A stretch of 64,000 nt of DNA from Neobacillus ginsengisoli (GTDB lineage Bacteria; Bacillota; Bacilli; Bacillales_B; DSM-18226), in the NCBI RefSeq assembly GCF_030813055.1, contig NZ_JAUSTW010000002.1, forward strand, positions 372,001-436,000, given 5' to 3'. Below, in pieces: positions 60,298 through 64,000 of this stretch. Below the pieces are notes generated by a model, which did no database searches, was not told the DNA's origin, and was given only the letters and a program-made list of their open reading frames with translations. The position numbers were made by a program, and so were the translations under genes. How positions within the stretch are numbered: position 1 is the first letter of the stretch; every line of letters starts with the position of its first letter.

Positions 60298-62591
60298 TGG
60301 CAATTTTAGAAGAAAAATTAACAGCCCAAGGCAAAGCAGAACAGATTTCTACCTTTGAGTCAGGAAATGAAATGGCTGCCATGGCTGCAGCACAAATTAA
60401 TTATCATATCATGGGATACTTTCCAATTACTCCCTCAACAGAAGTAGCGCAATTTTTAGATCAAATGAAAACACGCGGCGAACATGATATTAAGCTGATT
60501 CCTGCAGATGGCGAGCACGGTTCAGCCGGTATTTGCTATGGTGCAGCTGCTACCGGCGCACGTGTGTTCAATGCAACAAGTGCAAATGGTTTATTATATA
60601 TGATTGAACAGCTTCCTGTTCAATCAGGAACACGTTTCCCTATGGTTATGAATCTCGTTACCCGTGCGGTCAGCGGTCCTCTTGATATCAGGGGAGATCA
60701 TTCTGATCTTTATTATGCCTTGAATACCGGCTGGGTTATTTTGACAGCAAAAACTCCTCAAGCTGTTTATGATATGAATATCATGGCACTTAAAATTGCT
60801 GAACACTCAAAAGTTCGCTTACCGGTTATAGTTGCCTATGATGGCTTCTTTACTTCTCATCAGAAGCGTCGAGTAGAATTCTTCAAGGACCGTAACATTG
60901 TTCAACAATTTGTTGGCGAGTGTCCAACTGATTACAATTTTGCACGAGATCCGAAAAAACCGGTAACCATCGGTGCTCATATGAGTGGAGATGATTTCAT
61001 TAACAATCACTTCCAGCAATCGGAAGCGATATATAATGCCGGTGAGGTATTTAGAGAAGTAGCTGCAGAATATGCGAAGATTTCCGGAAGAGAATATCCT
61101 GTTCTCGATTTATATAAAATGGAAGATGCTGAAGTTGCTTTATTCCTATTAAACTCTGCAGCAGAATCAGCTAAAGATGTTGCCGATCAGCTCCGTGAAA
61201 AAGGGATTAAAGCCGGTGTCATCAGCCCAAATATCATCCGTCCATTCCCGGCGGATAAAATTCGCGAGGCACTTAAAAATGTAAAAGCATTATTAGTGGG
61301 CGAACGTGCGGATTCCTATGGTGCAAATGGTCCGAATTTAACACATGAAGTGAAATCAGCCCTTCAAGATGACCGCGAAAACCAAACAATCGTTTTAAGC
61401 CGTGTATTTGGTCTTGGCGGAAAAGATTTCTATGCAAGTGATGCACAAAGCTTCTTTGATATGGCGATTGATGCGATGGAAAAAGGCTATGCTGAAAAGC
61501 CATTTGACTACTACGGTCATATTCCCGGTAATCCGGAAAAAATCCTTAAGCCTGTCATTTTACCACAGTATGGAGATGTATTTAAGTCAGGTTTAATTGA
61601 TGTAAAAATGGATGAAGAAACCAATAAGTTAAAGGTGAAAATTCCACCGCTTCGTGCCCTTACTTCAAAACCGAAACGTATTGCATCAGGGCACGGTGCA
61701 TGCCCGGGATGTGGAATTTTTGCAGGGCTTGAATTATTCTTTAAAGGAATTGAAGGAGATATTGTTACACTTTTCCAAACAGGCTGTGCATATGTAACAA
61801 CCACTTCCTATCCAAACACTTCTCATAAGCAAACGATGATGCATAATCTGTTCCAGAATGGAGCGGCAACATTATCAGGAACGGTCGAAGCGTTCTTGGA
61901 ATTAAAACGTCGCGGTGAAATTGAAGTTTCTGATGATGCAACGTTCGTTATGATTACCGGTGATGGCGGTATGGATATTGGTATGGGTTCAGCAATTGGA
62001 ACTGCGCTTCGCGGACATAAGTTGATTATGCTTGAATATGATAATGAAGGCTACATGAATACCGGATCGCAGATGTCTTATTCAACACCTATAGGTCATA
62101 TGACGAGTACATCGGGTGTAGGTAAAAAACAACGCGGAAAAGCGTTCCATCATAAGGATACTGCACAAATCATGGCTGCAACAAATATTCCTTATGTTTT
62201 TACAGGTTCGGAAAGCTTCCCGCAAGATTTGATTAAAAAGGGTGCAAAAGCACAGTGGTATGCGCAAAATGTAGGTACCGTATATGGAAAGATCTTGATA
62301 ACCTGTCCATTAAATTGGAAATCTGATGACCGCTACGGCACAACGATCGTGGAAGCTGCAGTAAATTCTTGTTTCTTCCCGCTTTATGAAGTGGAACAAG
62401 GGATTACAACAATTACTTACAATCCGGAAGAGAAAAACAAGCGTATTTCTTTATCCGAGTGGTTAAAGTATATGGGGAAAACCAAACATCTTCTAAAAGA
62501 TGAAAACAAACCGTTATTAGAAGAGTTTGAAGCAGAAGTTGAGAAAAGGTGGCAGCGATTAATAGCTAAGCATGAAAATCCAATGCTTTAA
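60297..62591 (+). CDS. 2-oxoacid:ferredoxin oxidoreductase, fused alpha-beta subunit
   Basis: A 764-residue fusion. The alpha part (~20-400) has GYFPITPSTEVAQFL (~39) and EHGSAGICYGAAATGARVF. The beta part (~465-720) has GHGACPGCGIF (first cluster cysteines), QTGCAYV, and the TPP-Mg motif GDGGMDIGMGSAIGTALRG on to NEGYMNTG. Thiamine-dependent decarboxylation of a 2-oxoacid takes place here. Which one (pyruvate, 2-oxoglutarate, branched) cannot be fixed. The gene overlaps its partner and is closed by a terminator. It lies directly behind the lactate operon, whose product is pyruvate. Confidence 0.87.
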   Translation: MAILEEKLTAQGKAEQISTFESGNEMAAMAAAQINYHIMGYFPITPSTEVAQFLDQMKTRGEHDIKLIPADGEHGSAGICYGAAATGARVFNATSANGLLYMIEQLPVQSGTRFPMVMNLVTRAVSGPLDIRGDHSDLYYALNTGWVILTAKTPQAVYDMNIMALKIAEHSKVRLPVIVAYDGFFTSHQKRRVEFFKDRNIVQQFVGECPTDYNFARDPKKPVTIGAHMSGDDFINNHFQQSEAIYNAGEVFREVAAEYAKISGREYPVLDLYKMEDAEVALFLLNSAAESAKDVADQLREKGIKAGVISPNIIRPFPADKIREALKNVKALLVGERADSYGANGPNLTHEVKSALQDDRENQTIVLSRVFGLGGKDFYASDAQSFFDMAIDAMEKGYAEKPFDYYGHIPGNPEKILKPVILPQYGDVFKSGLIDVKMDEETNKLKVKIPPLRALTSKPKRIASGHGACPGCGIFAGLELFFKGIEGDIVTLFQTGCAYVTTTSYPNTSHKQTMMHNLFQNGAATLSGTVEAFLELKRRGEIEVSDDATFVMITGDGGMDIGMGSAIGTALRGHKLIMLEYDNEGYMNTGSQMSYSTPIGHMTSTSGVGKKQRGKAFHHKDTAQIMAATNIPYVFTGSESFPQDLIKKGAKAQWYAQNVGTVYGKILITCPLNWKSDDRYGTTIVEAAVNSCFFPLYEVEQGITTITYNPEEKNKRISLSEWLKYMGKTKHLLKDENKPLLEEFEAEVEKRWQRLIAKHENPML

Positions 62592-62594
62592 TAA

Positions 62595-62632
62595 AAAACG
62601 CAAGGCGGTATTTGCCCGCTTTGCGTTTTTGT
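62595..62632. terminator. Bidirectional terminator
   Basis: AAAACGCAAGGCGG pairs with CCGCTTTGCGTTTT (one G-T), flanked by A-run and T-run. It serves the oxidoreductase and the convergent mtnK. Confidence 0.85.
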
Positions 62633-62643
62633 CTATTAAATCT

Positions 62644-63828
62644 TTAAAGCGCATCCTTAACCAAAGAGAGAAATGAAGCTATTCTGTTAAATTCTTTTCG
62701 CTGTTTAATTAATATTTTTCCTAACGCCAGTGTTTTACGTTTTGCCTTTAACCGAGCATCTTCTTCCTTAATACTATCCAAATCGGCGACATGAGCAAGC
62801 CCTACAGTCCTCCTAATTAGTTCACAGCCTGCAAAGCCGAGTGCATCCTCGAAATATTTTATTAAAACAAACTCAAGAAACTCCTTAGATTTAGCTTGTT
62901 CATCTTTGTTTTCTGTTTCCCATAGCTGAGTAAACTTTCCTTCAAAAACATTCCATACCGTTTCAATATGATCTAGAAAAACGTCACGTTTCGGGATACT
63001 TACAATCACTTGAAAAAGTAAATTTGCGATGACTTGTCCGATATCAAACCCTGCCGGACCATAGAAAGCAAATTCGGGATCAATTACTTTTGTTTCCGAT
63101 TCATCAGCAAAAACGCTTCCTGTATGAAGATCGCCGTGCAGGAGCACTTCGGCTTCGGTCAAAAAGCTTTTTTTCAAGACAGAAACATGAAATTTTAGTT
63201 CATCATCATTCCAAATAGCTTCGACATCTTTCTGCAAACTTTGTTCAAAATCATTCGTTTCAGCATTGTAGTAAGGATCTGTGAAAATAAGGTCTTCGGT
63301 AATTTTGCAAAGCTCCGGATTAATAAACCTTTGAACCTGTTCTTTCTTTATAGCCGGGCCCAAAGCATAATCTGATGTGTAGAATAATGTTTTAGCCAGA
63401 TATTCACCAAGATGTTTTGAAATTAACGGATAGTTATTTCCTTTGATGAATCCTGTTCTCGCTATTGTAAGATGGGAGAGATCCTCCATAACGGTAACCG
63501 CCAAACAGTCGTCAGTGTAATAAACACTTGGAACGTATTCAGAAGCAATATGTCCAAATACCGTTAGAGCATCTGCTTCAATTTTCGCTCTTTTAACTGT
63601 TAACGGCCAACTTTCCCCGACGACTTTTGCGTAAGGAAGCGCTTGCTTGATTATGATGCTTTTTCTTTTAGCTTGATCGAAAATTAGAAAAACTAAATTA
63701 AGATTGCCATCTCCTATTTCTTTGCAGGTTAAATTGACATGTTCATCAAATAGGTTTAATTCAAGTGCCAGAAGAACTGCGGTAGTTTCAGTTAAGGGCT
63801 GATAAGATTCTTGTTTTAGTAGACTCAT
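62644..63828 (-). CDS. mtnK: Methylthioribose kinase
   Basis: A 394-residue kinase of the APH/choline-kinase fold. The ATP-site lysine is in SIIIKQALPY (~60), the catalytic loop is LLHGDLHTGSVF (~230) with Asp, and the Mg2+ residue follows in VIDPEFAFYGPAGFDIGQV (~248). MtnK phosphorylates 5-methylthioribose in the methionine-salvage path. ATG behind GGAGG. It follows a SAM riboswitch, as in B. subtilis. No mtnA is seen downstream on this strand within the window. Confidence 0.95.
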   Translation of the reverse strand: MSLLKQESYQPLTETTAVLLALELNLFDEHVNLTCKEIGDGNLNLVFLIFDQAKRKSIIIKQALPYAKVVGESWPLTVKRAKIEADALTVFGHIASEYVPSVYYTDDCLAVTVMEDLSHLTIARTGFIKGNNYPLISKHLGEYLAKTLFYTSDYALGPAIKKEQVQRFINPELCKITEDLIFTDPYYNAETNDFEQSLQKDVEAIWNDDELKFHVSVLKKSFLTEAEVLLHGDLHTGSVFADESETKVIDPEFAFYGPAGFDIGQVIANLLFQVIVSIPKRDVFLDHIETVWNVFEGKFTQLWETENKDEQAKSKEFLEFVLIKYFEDALGFAGCELIRRTVGLAHVADLDSIKEEDARLKAKRKTLALGKILIKQRKEFNRIASFLSLVKDAL

Positions 63829-63880
63829 TCTAATTTCCTCCTAATTTTTGGAGGCTTTGTGGTGTATGAAACACAACAAA

Positions 63881-63904
63881 GCCTCTTTCTCATCTGAAAG
63901 AGGC
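63881..63904 (-). terminator. SAM-riboswitch terminator
   Basis: GCCTCTTTC (63881-63889) pairs with GAAAGAGGC (63896-63904), and the T-rich stretch on the minus strand follows. Its strand GCCTCTT can instead pair with AAGAGG in the aptamer end, making the anti-terminator. Confidence 0.85.
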
Positions 63905-64000
63905 TCCGAAGACAATAATACTTCGCACCTCTTATCTCTCAGAAAGGTTAACTTTCTGTTGGAATTAGCACCGTGCCTTAAATAGGAAGTCCCAGGCGCA
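63905..64000 (-). ncRNA. SAM (S-box) riboswitch, 5' part outside window
   Basis: On the minus strand: GGCACGGTGCTAATTCC, the AGAAAGTTAACCTTTCT stem-loop and GAGAGATAAGAGG are the S-box core from the J3/4 region to the closing P1 strand. The 5' strand of P1 and P2 lie beyond 64000. AAGAGG-TG-CGAAG at its end can pair with CTTCG-GAG-CCTCTT, forming an anti-terminator that competes with the terminator at 63881-63904. When SAM binds, P1 keeps AAGAGG and mtnK is switched off. Confidence 0.9.

Noticed and set aside
1..64000. Transposases, integrases, phage genes, tRNA or rRNA genes
   Set aside because: None recognised in any frame or strand; the gene content is ordinary chromosomal, so no mobile island is called.

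Overview
The window comes from a spore-forming, low-GC Gram-positive rod of the Bacillaceae (Bacillus/Neobacillus type). Four lines support this. Spore genes are present: an alpha/beta-type SASP, two YjcZ-type mini-proteins, a SpoIIP-family protein and DUF3905. The class IV polyhydroxyalkanoate (PHA) genes are of Bacillus type (phaQ, phaP, phaR, phaC). Many operons have near-identical B. subtilis counterparts (desKR, ycnKJI, ykcC/gtaB/ykcB, sigI-rsgI, lutR-lutABC, glcDF with a CdaR-type regulator, mtnK). Purine-rich Shine-Dalgarno sites, frequent TTG/GTG starts and GC stem plus T-tract terminators are typical of the group. No phage, insertion sequence, tRNA, rRNA or CRISPR array was seen; this is chromosomal backbone with some lineage-specific pieces.

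Layout. 1-3.2 kb: the end of an alpha/beta hydrolase gene, then a PHA cluster of a PhaR-like gene, a phasin-like gene, a fuller phaR and a PHA synthase (phaC) lacking its first ~105 codons. 3.2-5.3 kb: a second hydrolase and a complete M-box (Mg2+) riboswitch with terminator ahead of a DUF1003 membrane protein. 5.3-10 kb: a GT28-type lipid glycosyltransferase, an MFS transporter, and the membrane-fluidity sensor pair desK-desR without its usual des target. 10-18.8 kb: metallophosphoesterase, ABC exporter pair, quinone oxidoreductase, hydrolase, IDEAL protein, nucleotidyltransferase, an orphan zinc-binding lipoprotein behind two Zur-like boxes, and SpoIIP. 19-22 kb: the copper operon ycnKJI. 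22-31 kb: MFS transporter, aminotransferase, exported cadherin-like protein, PEP carboxylase, and the second PHA locus phaQ-phaP with an HExxH protein behind it. 31-38 kb: envelope genes ykcC-gtaB-ykcB, a CwlO-like hydrolase and uppP. 38-48 kb: GDPD phosphodiesterase, YjcZ peptides, DUF1232, an FtsH-like protease, prfC, a DUF5667 protein, sigI-rsgI and a SASP. 48-64 kb: glycolate oxidase (glcDF plus regulator), small spore-type genes, a radical SAM protein, lutR-lutABC, a two-gene ferredoxin-dependent 2-oxoacid oxidoreductase, and mtnK behind a SAM riboswitch cut by the window edge.

How the genes fit together. Lactate oxidation (lutABC), glycolate oxidation (glcDF), ferredoxin-linked 2-oxoacid oxidation and PEP carboxylase converge on the pyruvate, acetyl-CoA and oxaloacetate nodes, and PHA would be the storage outlet. 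With phaC decapitated here, PHA synthesis would depend on a synthase elsewhere. The envelope genes (GT28, ykcC/gtaB/ykcB, CwlO-like, uppP, sigI-rsgI, desKR) form a second theme, and metal homeostasis (M-box/DUF1003, Zur-box lipoprotein, ycnKJI) a third.

Limits. All names come from reading translations and motifs by eye; no database search was run. Promoters, operators and micro-ORFs are pattern matches of varying strength. The items most worth checking are the broken phaC next to two PhaR-like genes, the M-box/DUF1003 leader, the HExxH protein beside phaP, the paired tiny genes sharing an EFSxEF motif, and the two-gene fused oxidoreductase beside the lactate operon.
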